Source of the DNA: Chitinophaga sp.
Lineage (GTDB): Bacteria > Bacteroidota > Bacteroidia > Chitinophagales > Chitinophagaceae
DNA length: 64,000 nt
Direction: 5' to 3'
Assembly: GCF_019236475.1 (NCBI RefSeq)
Contig: NZ_JAFAIX010000005.1
Location: 248,001 to 312,000 of the forward strand
Made by a program: the position numbers and the translations under genes. Positions 18,659 through 26,834 of this stretch are shown piece by piece. Position 1 is the first letter of the stretch. Every line of letters begins with the position of its first letter. The notes beneath the pieces were generated by a model, which did not search any database, had not been told where the DNA came from, and was given only the letters and a program-made list of their open reading frames with translations.

Positions 18659-19585
18659 ATGAACATAGAAAGAAGAAATTTTTTAAAGCAGACATCGATT
18701 CTCAGTGCGGCTTTTTGCCTGCCTACGCTTCCAGATTTTGCCTTTGCAAAATCAGCGTCCAAAAGTGGTTTCCAGCTCACCATTATGGCCACCAACTGGG
18801 GTTTTCCGGGCAGCATCGCTGATTTTTGCGCAGTCGCCAAACAAGCAGGATATGATGGCATTGAAGTCTGGTGGTCTTCCGATGCGGCCACACAAAAGGA
18901 ATTGTATCGGGCGCTGAAGGATAACCACCTCTCTGTTGGATATCTCTGTGCCGGTAGCAGTAATAACTATGAAAAACATGCAACTGAGTTTGAGACCAAC
19001 CTCCGTGCAGCTACCGCTAAAAACGAAATTCGGCCCTTGTATATCAATTGTCATAGTGGGCGCGACTACTTTACCTTCGAACAGAACGCAGCACTGATCG
19101 ATATAACCTCGCGTTATCATCGGGATAGCGGCATTCCAATATATCATGAAACACATCGCAGCAGGATGCTCTTTGCTGCGCATATTGCCAAGCAGTTCAT
19201 CGCGGCGAAACCGGATCTACGCCTTACGCTGGATATCTCTCACTGGTGTAATGTACATGAATCTCTCTTACAAGATCAGCCAGAGGCAGTGGCAGCAGCG
19301 CTTGCGCGTACCAGCCATATTCATACGCGCGTAGGCCACCCAGAAGGGCCACAGGTCAATGATCCGAGGGCGCCGGAATGGGCCAATACCGTTAAACAAC
19401 ATTTCACTTGGTGGGATCAGGTGGTGAAATATCACCAGGAAGCAGGTAAACCATTGACCATGCTAACAGAGTTCGGGCCAGCCGATTATCTACCAACGTT
19501 GCCGTATACACGCCAACCAGTGGCCAACCAATGGGATATTAATGTGTACATGCTGCAGCAGTTGCGCCAGCGATACGGTAAATAA
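18659..19585 (+). CDS. Sugar phosphate isomerase/epimerase-like TIM-barrel protein, Tat-exported
   Basis: A 308-residue protein with a twin-arginine signal (RRNFLKQ, Arg5-Arg6) ending near AFAK. The body matches the xylose-isomerase-like TIM barrel (AP_endonuc_2): AKQAGYDGIEVWW, INCHSGRDYF, IYHETHRSRM, LTLDISHWCNVHES and HIHTRVGHPEGPQ carry the usual metal-binding Glu, Asp and His. Export of such an epimerase fits periplasmic handling of a sugar before uptake. It is third in the cluster, 16 bases after the DUF1501 gene. Confidence 0.88.
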   Translation: MNIERRNFLKQTSILSAAFCLPTLPDFAFAKSASKSGFQLTIMATNWGFPGSIADFCAVAKQAGYDGIEVWWSSDAATQKELYRALKDNHLSVGYLCAGSSNNYEKHATEFETNLRAATAKNEIRPLYINCHSGRDYFTFEQNAALIDITSRYHRDSGIPIYHETHRSRMLFAAHIAKQFIAAKPDLRLTLDISHWCNVHESLLQDQPEAVAAALARTSHIHTRVGHPEGPQVNDPRAPEWANTVKQHFTWWDQVVKYHQEAGKPLTMLTEFGPADYLPTLPYTRQPVANQWDINVYMLQQLRQRYGK

Positions 19586-19597
19586 TAAAAAACGAAC

Positions 19598-21034
19598 ATG
19601 ATTTTATTGGACAATAGTGGTAGCTGGACAGGCTTCTCTGGGCGTATGCACCCTGTGTTGGTACATCTGCCGATAGGTATACTCGTGGCCGCCATCATCT
19701 TGCTGCTCCTTAGTAGACGAGCCAGGTGGCAGTCGTTACAAGCCGCCGTTCCTTCACTGCTACTACTAGCATTTCTTTCGGCTGTTACCAGTTGCATCAC
19801 GGGCTACCTGCTCTCCAAGGATGGAGGCTATGAAGAAAGTTTATTGAACACCCATTTTTATCTTGGTATAACCGTTGCCGTTAGTAGCGGCATATTTTGG
19901 ATATGCTGGAGAATACTGCGACGCAAACATCTACTGATACTGATTTACAGCTTCGTAATGTTATCATTGATAACTATAACAGGACATTACGGAGGTAGTC
20001 TCACGCATGGAGATAATTACCTCACAGCCGCCTTACCTCCAGCACTGAGCAAGTTTGTCCATCAGCCCACCAATAAGGCTACTCCAGCTTTTAAAGACAT
20101 CAGCGATGCACGGGTATACGAAGATCTGGTACAACCGGTGTTGAATACACGCTGTGTCAACTGTCATAGTCAGCAAAAACTGAAAGGAGGTTTACAACTG
20201 GAATCCCTTGCCCTGATACGTAAAGGAGGTGAGAATGGCCCAGTATTGAAGGATAGTCTACCAGAAGAAAGTGAAATCTATAAACGACTATTACTCGCTG
20301 AAGAGGATGAACACCGTATGCCGCCGAAAGGGAAACCTTCCTTATCGCCGGCAGAAACAGAACTGTTGTACTGGTGGATCGCCAACGGCGCGCCTGCAGG
20401 GAAAAAAGTAAAAGATATCCCGAAGAATACACGCATACAGGCAGTATTGGCCGCAATGCAGCCGGCGAAAGCCATTGATCAATTGGAAACAGTTCCGCAG
20501 ACAACAGTGGCGGCTGCTGCTGAAAGTGCCATTGCTGCATTAACAGCAAAGGGGTTGAAAGTATTGCCAGTGGGTGCAAACAGTAACTACTTGTCTGTAT
20601 CTGCCTTTACTGCGCCCACATTCGGCGATAAGGATATCCATCTTCTACTGCCACTGAAAACGCAGTTGATATGGCTAGATCTCTCTGACACTCAGATTTC
20701 AGATCAATCGCTGGAAACATTGGGGCAATTGCAGCAACTCACCCGATTAACGCTGAAAGGCACACCTATCAAAGGCGACCAACTGCGGCAACTGAACAAC
20801 TGTCGGCAATTGATGTACCTGAACCTGGGTGAAACGGCGGTTACCGATGCAGCTCTTGTCTCCCTAAAACAAAATAAAAAGCTACAGCAGTTGTATGTGA
20901 ATAAATTAAAGATAAGCGCCACTACTGTACAGCAATTGACACAGGAGATTACCGGACTTAAAATTGACACTGGAGGATATCGATTGCCCGTATTGGCGTC
21001 AGATACGATCGTGTATCACAAGCAGATGAATTAA
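19598..21034 (+). CDS. DUF2231 membrane protein with cytochrome c domain and leucine-rich tail
   Basis: A 478-residue protein. Four or five transmembrane segments lie in the first 135 residues, opening with HPVLVHLPIG (18-27), the DUF2231 motif whose histidines may bind haem. A PSCyt1-type cytochrome c domain follows with CVNCH (Cys186, Cys189, His190). The C-terminal 150 residues have leucine-rich-repeat character (LIWLDLSDTQISDQSLETLG, LTRLTLKGTPI, LMYLNLGETAV). It probably passes electrons from the periplasmic oxidation proteins of this cluster into the membrane chain. It is the last gene of the cluster, starting 12 bases after the epimerase. Confidence 0.85.
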   Translation: MILLDNSGSWTGFSGRMHPVLVHLPIGILVAAIILLLLSRRARWQSLQAAVPSLLLLAFLSAVTSCITGYLLSKDGGYEESLLNTHFYLGITVAVSSGIFWICWRILRRKHLLILIYSFVMLSLITITGHYGGSLTHGDNYLTAALPPALSKFVHQPTNKATPAFKDISDARVYEDLVQPVLNTRCVNCHSQQKLKGGLQLESLALIRKGGENGPVLKDSLPEESEIYKRLLLAEEDEHRMPPKGKPSLSPAETELLYWWIANGAPAGKKVKDIPKNTRIQAVLAAMQPAKAIDQLETVPQTTVAAAAESAIAALTAKGLKVLPVGANSNYLSVSAFTAPTFGDKDIHLLLPLKTQLIWLDLSDTQISDQSLETLGQLQQLTRLTLKGTPIKGDQLRQLNNCRQLMYLNLGETAVTDAALVSLKQNKKLQQLYVNKLKISATTVQQLTQEITGLKIDTGGYRLPVLASDTIVYHKQMN

Positions 21035-21049
21035 ATAAGCGTATATACA

Positions 21050-21106
21050 TCTACGTTAATGCAAAAGAGCCCGCAATGGATGCGGGCTCTTTTGCATTAA
21101 CGTAGA
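21050..21106. terminator. 26-bp perfect terminator between convergent genes
   Basis: Arms 21050-21075 and 21081-21106 are fully complementary around the loop ATGGA, with a GC core (AGAGCCCGCA) flanked by AAAA/TTTT. It can serve both the cytochrome cluster and the facing surface-protein gene. Confidence 0.8.
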
Positions 21107-22036
21107 TTATTTTATTTTAGACTTCAGTATTTCCAATTCTTTTGTAATCTTTTCCAGTTTTTCATTTTGCTGAATGATATACAAGGAGAGCTCTTCTACT
21201 TTCTGTAATAATTTAGCGTTCATATCTCCCAGGTCGAGGCCATCATTCTTCACCTCCGCAGCAGAAGGAATTCCTGGAAGGTGTTTATTCGTTTTCAGAT
21301 AAGTGGATAGCTCTGCTAAAGAAGGTAGTGGATAGTTTTCTTCGAAAACGAAATCCGGCCATGGGCCTGCGGTCACTTTAACTTTTCGAGCGCCGATAGT
21401 GCCTTCAACCGCTAAAGCGCAGGAACCAATACTGGCAGTACCTATACCAACTCCAGCTCCTTTTAAAACGATAATACCTCCATTTTCTTTCGTGATATTA
21501 AAATTATTATCGGTATCCATTCCTACCCAAGCTTTTCTGGTGCCTCCACTATTGTAAGCAATATACTGCCAACTGGTAGATTTATCCGTAGTAAATGAAA
21601 GCGGTGTGTCATCATAATTTAAATTTAGATGACCATAAATTACTTGGATACCTTGGCTAGTCAATACTTTTCTCCATGCCTGCCAGGCACCGCTTCCCTG
21701 CGCACCCTGTCTGTAATAAATACCATCATTGTTAAAGTTAAGCTGGTGCACATTGTTACCGGTACTATCGCCCCAGGGTGCAAAGGTCATCATACCAGAT
21801 CCTTGTGTAAAAGATCCTGCCGGGCGAGGCACACCTATCACATCCCTTAATTTAAAATCAAAATGAACAATGTTCCGGAAGTACTCTGGCGGTTCTTGTA
21901 CGTTTCTCGTATCTCTGACAACAACGGAATCGGCTACTTGCGAGAATACAGGAATTGCTGCCAGCAAGGACAAGGTTAATAGTAAAAATTTCATAATAGG
22001 ATTAATCATGTTTTTAGTTGGACTGTATTTATTCAC
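21107..22036 (-). CDS. Tail-fibre-like secreted surface protein
   Basis: Up to 309 residues. The signal peptide begins at the internal Met (MKFLLLTLS, start 21994), ends at VFSQ, and makes that the more likely start. The middle is a beta-rich region with pyocin- or phage-knob-like repeats (GSGMMTFAPWGDSTGNNVHQ, GIYYRQG). The C-terminal part (HLPGIPSAAEVKNDGLDLGD, then KLLQKVEELSLYII and a coiled coil to the end) is the widespread Bacteroidota tail-fibre C-terminal module, which may act as a trimerisation or self-chaperone domain. The gene is not within a phage cluster. An adhesive or structural surface role is inferred. Confidence 0.75.
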   Translation of the reverse strand: MNKYSPTKNMINPIMKFLLLTLSLLAAIPVFSQVADSVVVRDTRNVQEPPEYFRNIVHFDFKLRDVIGVPRPAGSFTQGSGMMTFAPWGDSTGNNVHQLNFNNDGIYYRQGAQGSGAWQAWRKVLTSQGIQVIYGHLNLNYDDTPLSFTTDKSTSWQYIAYNSGGTRKAWVGMDTDNNFNITKENGGIIVLKGAGVGIGTASIGSCALAVEGTIGARKVKVTAGPWPDFVFEENYPLPSLAELSTYLKTNKHLPGIPSAAEVKNDGLDLGDMNAKLLQKVEELSLYIIQQNEKLEKITKELEILKSKIK

Positions 22037-22133
22037 AGGTTAACGGTGCAATTATCTGTAAAATAATTGGTAGAAACGAAAAGGGCTGCCCAAATTTTTT
22101 TGATCAGCACTTTAATTATCTTGAATGATGCTA

Positions 22134-23570
22134 CTATTTTTTCAGCAATGGAAATATAGGTGATTCCACATGTTCTTTATCCATGATCGCCTGCATTTGT
22201 TGCGCGATATCAGGATGTGCAGCGGCCACATTATGCTGTTCAGACGGATCTTTCGAGAGGTCATATAGTTCAAGAGCAGGAGCAGGATTAGCGGTAACAT
22301 GCATCTTTACGGCTTTCCAGTTGCCACGGCGCACTGCTTGTCGCCCGCCATTTTCATGGAATTCCCAGTACAGGAATGGATGTTGTATTTGTTTCCCTTT
22401 ACCTGTCAATTCTGGTACAATCGAGATCCCATCGATATTAGCAGGCGCCTTTACTGCCGCCAGATCAGCGAAAGTAGGCATCATGTCCCAGAATGCACCG
22501 GCAAAGTTGCTCACAGTACCTGCTTTGATTTTGCCCTGCCATCTAGCGATGAAAGGCACACGGATACCTCCTTCATAGAGGTCTCTTTTAATACCGCGCA
22601 GATTTCCGCCGCTATTGAAAAAGGCAGGATCTGCCCCGCCTTCCGCGTGCGGACCGTTATCACTCGTAAAGATGACTAAGGTATTATCATCCAAACCCAA
22701 TTGCTTTAGTTTCGCCATGACCTGTCCTACATACATATCTAACCTAGTAACCATAGCAGCGAAGGTGGCATGTGGATATTGCTGGGAGACATAACCATTC
22801 GCTTTGGGTTCTGGCCCGTAAATAGCGCCTTTATACGGCTTTTCTGGAAAGCTACCTTTAAAACGAGCTAGGATGCTGTCTTCTGGTGCTATCAGCTCCG
22901 CATGTGGTAAGGTATACGCCAAATAGAGGAAAAATGGCTGATTTTTGTTGGATTCCATAAATTTTAGCGCCTGCTCCTGGATCATTTCAGGGGCATATTG
23001 GGCGGTATGCTCCAACTGACCATTGGCAGTGAGTTCCACACGCTGATCATTATTCCACAGATGTGTAGGATAATAACGATGGGATTCCATCTGACAGTTA
23101 TACCCATAAAACTGGTCCATACCCTGATTTATAGGATCGCCTTCAGAGCCAACAGGCCCCAGTCCCCACTTGCCGAAGGCGCCCGTTTTATAACCAGCTT
23201 TCTTCAGCACCTCTGCTAAAGTGACAACAGAATCCGCGATGGGTTGCTGCCCTTCGGGTTTGATTTCTTTATTTCCCCTTACGAAAGTATGACCTGTATG
23301 TTTGCCGGAGATGAAAGAACAGCGGGAAGGCGCACATACGGAAGTGCCCGCGTAGAACTGGGTAAAGCGCTTTCCTTCTTTCGACAGTTGGTCAATATTA
23401 GGAGTGCTGAATTTTTGCTGTCCGTAGGAACTGAGATCCCCATATCCCAGATCATCTGCGAGGATGAAGATGATATTGGGTTGTTTTTGCTGTGCGTTCA
23501 CTGTTACAGCCATGTGCATCAGTGCTGCTCCCAACAGGGCCGCACAGGCTGATCTTTTCATAAAAGTCAT
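22134..23570 (-). CDS. S1-family sulfatase (arylsulfatase-like)
   Basis: A 478-residue periplasmic enzyme with a signal peptide ending VNAQ (about residue 26). The type I sulfatase core is clear: NIIFILADDLGYGDLSSYG with metal-binding Asp39-Asp40, and the CAPSR motif at 79-83, where Cys79 is matured to formylglycine. FGKWGLG, TLPHAEL and TSDNGPH provide further active-site residues. It hydrolyses sulfate esters, probably on a glycan. No anaerobic maturase is seen next to it. Substrate cannot be named from sequence alone. Confidence 0.93.
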   Translation of the reverse strand: MTFMKRSACAALLGAALMHMAVTVNAQQKQPNIIFILADDLGYGDLSSYGQQKFSTPNIDQLSKEGKRFTQFYAGTSVCAPSRCSFISGKHTGHTFVRGNKEIKPEGQQPIADSVVTLAEVLKKAGYKTGAFGKWGLGPVGSEGDPINQGMDQFYGYNCQMESHRYYPTHLWNNDQRVELTANGQLEHTAQYAPEMIQEQALKFMESNKNQPFFLYLAYTLPHAELIAPEDSILARFKGSFPEKPYKGAIYGPEPKANGYVSQQYPHATFAAMVTRLDMYVGQVMAKLKQLGLDDNTLVIFTSDNGPHAEGGADPAFFNSGGNLRGIKRDLYEGGIRVPFIARWQGKIKAGTVSNFAGAFWDMMPTFADLAAVKAPANIDGISIVPELTGKGKQIQHPFLYWEFHENGGRQAVRRGNWKAVKMHVTANPAPALELYDLSKDPSEQHNVAAAHPDIAQQMQAIMDKEHVESPIFPLLKK

Positions 23571-23718
23571 GGTATGCTGCTATTTATGCCTCGCTAATTT
23601 AACGTTCGAAATACACTTATCATAGCCCGATACATGAGCGGCAGCAATTTTTTCCGAAGGAATTAGTTAAAATTACACATCTTGCAACCTACCTATAGCA
23701 ATCAACTTGAAATCAACT

Positions 23719-25146
23719 ATGGCACAAAAAGACGATTCGCAGCACCTTAAAAGAGGGCTGCAAAACAGGCATATCCAGCTAATAGCCCTTGGTGGAGCTA
23801 TTGGTACTGGCTTATTCCTGGGCATAGGCCCTGCGGCCGTACTGGCAGGACCTTCTGTTATCCTCGGTTATGCACTTGCCGGCGTTATCGCTTTCTTTAT
23901 TATGCGTCAACTGGGAGAAATGGTAGTGGAAGAACCGGTATCCGGAAGCTTCAGCCACTTCGCCTATAAATACTGGGGCTCCTTTCCAGGCTTTGCCTCT
24001 GGATGGAATTACTGGATTCTCTATATCCTGGTAAGTATGTCCGAACTGACAGCCATCGGGCTGTATGTGCAATTCTGGTGGCCAGAAATTCCCCTCTGGG
24101 CATCCAGTTGTTTCTTCTTTGTAGCTATCAATGCCCTTAATCTCAGCTCTGTAAAGGTTTACGGAGAAGCTGAATTCTGGTTCTCTATCATAAAAGTAGT
24201 GGCTATTATTGCCATGATTCTTTTTGGTACCTATCTCCTTTTCAGTGGCACTGGTGGCTCTCAGGCTACTGTGGCCAATCTGTGGAATAATGGCGGATTT
24301 TTCCCTAAAGGACTCCTACAGTCAGACGGAAAAGGCGGATACCAGGGACTCTTGGCCGCCATCTCGCTTATCATGTTTTCCTTCGGGGGATTGGAATTGA
24401 TCGGTATCACGGCCGCAGAAGCGGATAAACCAGAGAAAACCATCCCTAAAGCAACCAATCAGGTGATTTACCGTATCCTCATATTCTATGTAGGCGCTTT
24501 GGTGATCCTCTTTGCATTGTCGCCATGGAAAGATATTACCACTAAAAGTAGTCCGTTCGTAACAGTGTTTGAAAGTCTCAAAGGCTTTCAGTACACACTC
24601 TTCGACATTACAATCAACTTCACCAGTCTGATTGCAAATGCGCTGAACCTCATCGTACTGACGGCTGCACTTTCTGTTTACAACAGTTGCGTATATAGTA
24701 ACAGTCGCATGTTATACGGATTGGCGGAGCAAGGCAATGCCCCTAAATTCCTTTCCAAACTGAATAAGAACAGTGTACCGGTGCAGGCTATCATTGTATC
24801 GGGCCTCTTTGCTGCCATCTGTATCATTGTGAATAAACTGATGCCGGAGAAAGCGTTGGAAGTATTGATGTCGTTGGTGGTATCCACATTGATCATTAAC
24901 TGGTTGATGATAACTGTTGTTCATCTACAGTTTAAGAAGAATAAGAGAGACGCGGGGCTCTCTACCAAATTTCCTTCTTTCTTATATCCGTTGTCGAATT
25001 ATATCTGCTTGATATTCCTGGTGGGTATATTGATTTTGATGTGGATGACGGGGCTGAAAATGCCGGTAGCGTTGATTCCCATCTGGGTGTTTTTCTTATT
25101 TATTTGCTATTTGATAGTGAAGAGGAATAAGGCACTACAAGCTTAG
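23719..25146 (+). CDS. Amino acid permease (APC superfamily, AAT family)
   Basis: A 475-residue inner-membrane transporter from ATG 23719 (a TTG 12 bases earlier is in frame). The N-terminal signature HIQLIALGGAIGTGLFLGIG is typical of the GabP/AroP/LysP group, followed by about 12 transmembrane segments with GLELIGITAAEADKPEKTIP in the middle. It imports an amino acid with protons. The specificity (aromatic, proline, GABA or other) cannot be read with confidence. It is a single gene, followed by a GC-rich hairpin and a repeat array. Confidence 0.9.
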   Translation: MAQKDDSQHLKRGLQNRHIQLIALGGAIGTGLFLGIGPAAVLAGPSVILGYALAGVIAFFIMRQLGEMVVEEPVSGSFSHFAYKYWGSFPGFASGWNYWILYILVSMSELTAIGLYVQFWWPEIPLWASSCFFFVAINALNLSSVKVYGEAEFWFSIIKVVAIIAMILFGTYLLFSGTGGSQATVANLWNNGGFFPKGLLQSDGKGGYQGLLAAISLIMFSFGGLELIGITAAEADKPEKTIPKATNQVIYRILIFYVGALVILFALSPWKDITTKSSPFVTVFESLKGFQYTLFDITINFTSLIANALNLIVLTAALSVYNSCVYSNSRMLYGLAEQGNAPKFLSKLNKNSVPVQAIIVSGLFAAICIIVNKLMPEKALEVLMSLVVSTLIINWLMITVVHLQFKKNKRDAGLSTKFPSFLYPLSNYICLIFLVGILILMWMTGLKMPVALIPIWVFFLFICYLIVKRNKALQA

Positions 25147-25157
25147 CGTTTTTTTTC

Positions 25158-25188
25158 GTTCCCGCCCGCCCTACGGGCGGGCGGGAAC
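25158..25188. repeat. GC-rich perfect hairpin
   Basis: GTTCCCGCCCGCCC (25158-25171) pairs exactly with GGGCGGGCGGGAAC (25175-25188) around TAC. It follows a T8 tract just after the permease stop. It may act as a terminator or belong to the palindromic repeat family seen at 935 and 62614, although its tail differs. Confidence 0.6.
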
Positions 25189-25208
25189 CTTTCGTTTCAG
25201 GCATCATC

Positions 25209-25446
25209 GGAAGGAGCTTTTTTTTCAGCCAGCATTGGAAGAAGCTTTTTTTCTGCTGTCATTGGAAGGAGCTTTTTTCAGCCAGCATTGGAAGGCGTTA
25301 TTTTTCAGACGTCATCGGAAGGAGCTTTTTTCAGCCAGCATTGGAAGGCGTTATTTTTCAGGCGTCATCGGAAGGCTTTTTTCAGCCAGCATTGGAAGGC
25401 GTTATTTTTCAGGCGTCATCGGAAGGAGCTTTTTTCAGCCAGCATT
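25209..25446. repeat. Nine-unit tandem repeat (minisatellite) with two alternating unit types
   Basis: Nine directly abutting units of 24-28 bases, each starting GGAAG. Type A reads GGAAGGAGC T6 CAGCCAGCATT (units at 25209, 25264, 25317, 25370 shortened by two, and 25421; unit 25237 is a diverged A). Type B reads GGAAGGCGTTATTTTTCAGG CGTCATC (units at 25290, 25343, 25394). From 25264 the order is A-B-A-B-A-B-A, so the duplicated block is about 53 bases. The frames open across it are length artefacts of the repeat. The rest of the 25147-25552 gap holds only the hairpin and the gpmA leader. Confidence 0.9.
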
Positions 25447-25552
25447 GGATGACGGCAGGGGATGAAGTTCCGCACCTGGCACTGGTTGTAACCACAGATA
25501 TTGTTTGTAAAACAAAACTTTGTTCCATCTGTAATTACTAAAAAATAGAGTT

Positions 25553-26179
25553 ATGAGTGTAAAACTGTTTTTAATCCGACACGGACAATCGCAATGGAAC
25601 CTGGAAAACCGCTTCACAGGCTGGAAAGACATCGATATCACTGAAAAAGGAAAAGAGGAAGCCAAAGCAGCAGGCATTGAACTGCGAGGAGAACGCATCG
25701 ATATTGCCTTTACCTCTGTGCTAATACGGGCACAACATACCCTCGATATTGTATTGCAGGAATGTGGTGAGGCTGGCATTCCCGTGGTGGAAGATAAAGC
25801 CCTGAACGAGCGTTCCTATGGCGATTTGGAAGGCCTGAATAAAGCAGACACCGCTGCCCAATATGGCGATGAGCAAGTACATATCTGGCGCCGCTCTTTT
25901 GATGTACGCCCGCCAGGAGGAGAAAGTCTCAAAGATACCTTCGACCGCACCATCCCCTATTTCATTCATACCATTTTCCCACACCTGGAAGCAGCCGAAA
26001 ACGTGCTGATCGTAGCCCATGGCAACAGTTTACGCGCCCTAGTGATGTTCCTGGACAACCTGAGCCCTGAAGAAATATTGCAGCGAGAACTAGCTACAGG
26101 GGTGCCACTGATCTACACCCTAGACCGCCATATGCTAGATACACTGCGCCTCCGCTACGGCCAAACTACACTGGCCTGA
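25553..26179 (+). CDS. gpmA: 2,3-bisphosphoglycerate-dependent phosphoglycerate mutase
   Basis: A 208-residue cytosolic enzyme interconverting 3- and 2-phosphoglycerate in glycolysis. The phospho-histidine motif [10 protein letters not shown] (His10) is followed by [25 protein letters not shown] with the catalytic Glu, [13 protein letters not shown], and the second catalytic His in [10 protein letters not shown]. It is about 40 residues shorter than the E. coli enzyme, as in the short dPGM group of many bacteria. It precedes a convergently placed Lrp regulator by one base at the stops. Confidence 0.93.
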   Translation: MSVKLFLIRHGQSQWNLENRFTGWKDIDITEKGKEEAKAAGIELRGERIDIAFTSVLIRAQHTLDIVLQECGEAGIPVVEDKALNERSYGDLEGLNKADTAAQYGDEQVHIWRRSFDVRPPGGESLKDTFDRTIPYFIHTIFPHLEAAENVLIVAHGNSLRALVMFLDNLSPEEILQRELATGVPLIYTLDRHMLDTLRLRYGQTTLA

Positions 26180-26683
26180 TTACTTCGTACGATGTTCTAT
26201 TTTGTTGATGAAATCCGTTTTCAGATGGAGTCCCTTATCATGCTTGGACTCTGATAAAACGAATAGACTGCGAATTTTCCGGATATTATCCAGCTTGGAG
26301 AGTTTATTGGAGTAAAACGCGTCGTAAGCCTCCATATCGGGCACAACGATTCTTAACAAATAATCAAACTGACCACTCATTTTATAGCATTCCAAGACCT
26401 CTGAGAATCCATCCATGCTTTGCTCAAAGGCCATCAGTCTTTCATGGCCATGCATTTCCAGGGTAACACTGGTATAGGCTACCAGTGCACTTCCCAGCTT
26501 ATTCCGGTTCAATACCGCAATATATCCCAGAATATAACCTTCCGCTTCCAGGCGCTTCACCCGTTCGAATATGGCAGTGACCGACTTCCCCAGTTTGGCG
26601 GCGATCTCTTTATTGGTCGTCCGCGCATCCTGTTGAAGTATGTCCATTATACACATATCCAGCATATCGGGAATAAAAGCCAT
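26180..26683 (-). CDS. Lrp/AsnC family transcriptional regulator
   Basis: A 167-residue regulator with an N-terminal HTH (about 8-60: MCIMDILQQDARTTNKEIAA, then KLGKSVTAIFERVKRLEAEG) and a C-terminal RAM effector domain (about 70-150, including YKMSGQFDYLLRIVVPDME). Such proteins respond to amino acids. Divergent placement from ppsA (151-base gap) suggests possible control of phosphoenolpyruvate synthase, and the nearby permease is another plausible target. Confidence 0.92.
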   Translation of the reverse strand: MAFIPDMLDMCIMDILQQDARTTNKEIAAKLGKSVTAIFERVKRLEAEGYILGYIAVLNRNKLGSALVAYTSVTLEMHGHERLMAFEQSMDGFSEVLECYKMSGQFDYLLRIVVPDMEAYDAFYSNKLSKLDNIRKIRSLFVLSESKHDKGLHLKTDFINKIEHRTK

Positions 26684-26834
26684 GTCTGATTTTCCTCAAA
26701 AATAGGTATCCGGGTACAAATGCTGAAAAAAAATCGGATTCCTGGCCTCAATTCCGTTTTGTTTTCGGTGTCGAACGAACATCATCAATCTTACCAACTG
26801 AGCGGAATACCTTCATGCTACAAAACGTACTATC

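Noticed and set aside
21107..22036. Prophage remnant based on the tail-fibre-like protein
   Set aside because: No other phage genes nearby, and this C-terminal module is common in Bacteroidota surface proteins.
25209..25446. CRISPR array
   Set aside because: Units abut directly with no unique spacers, and no cas genes are in the window; this is a minisatellite.
25235..25465. Open frame encoding a 76-residue repetitive protein
   Set aside because: It is entirely generated by the tandem repeat units and its frame shifts as unit lengths change; no initiation region.
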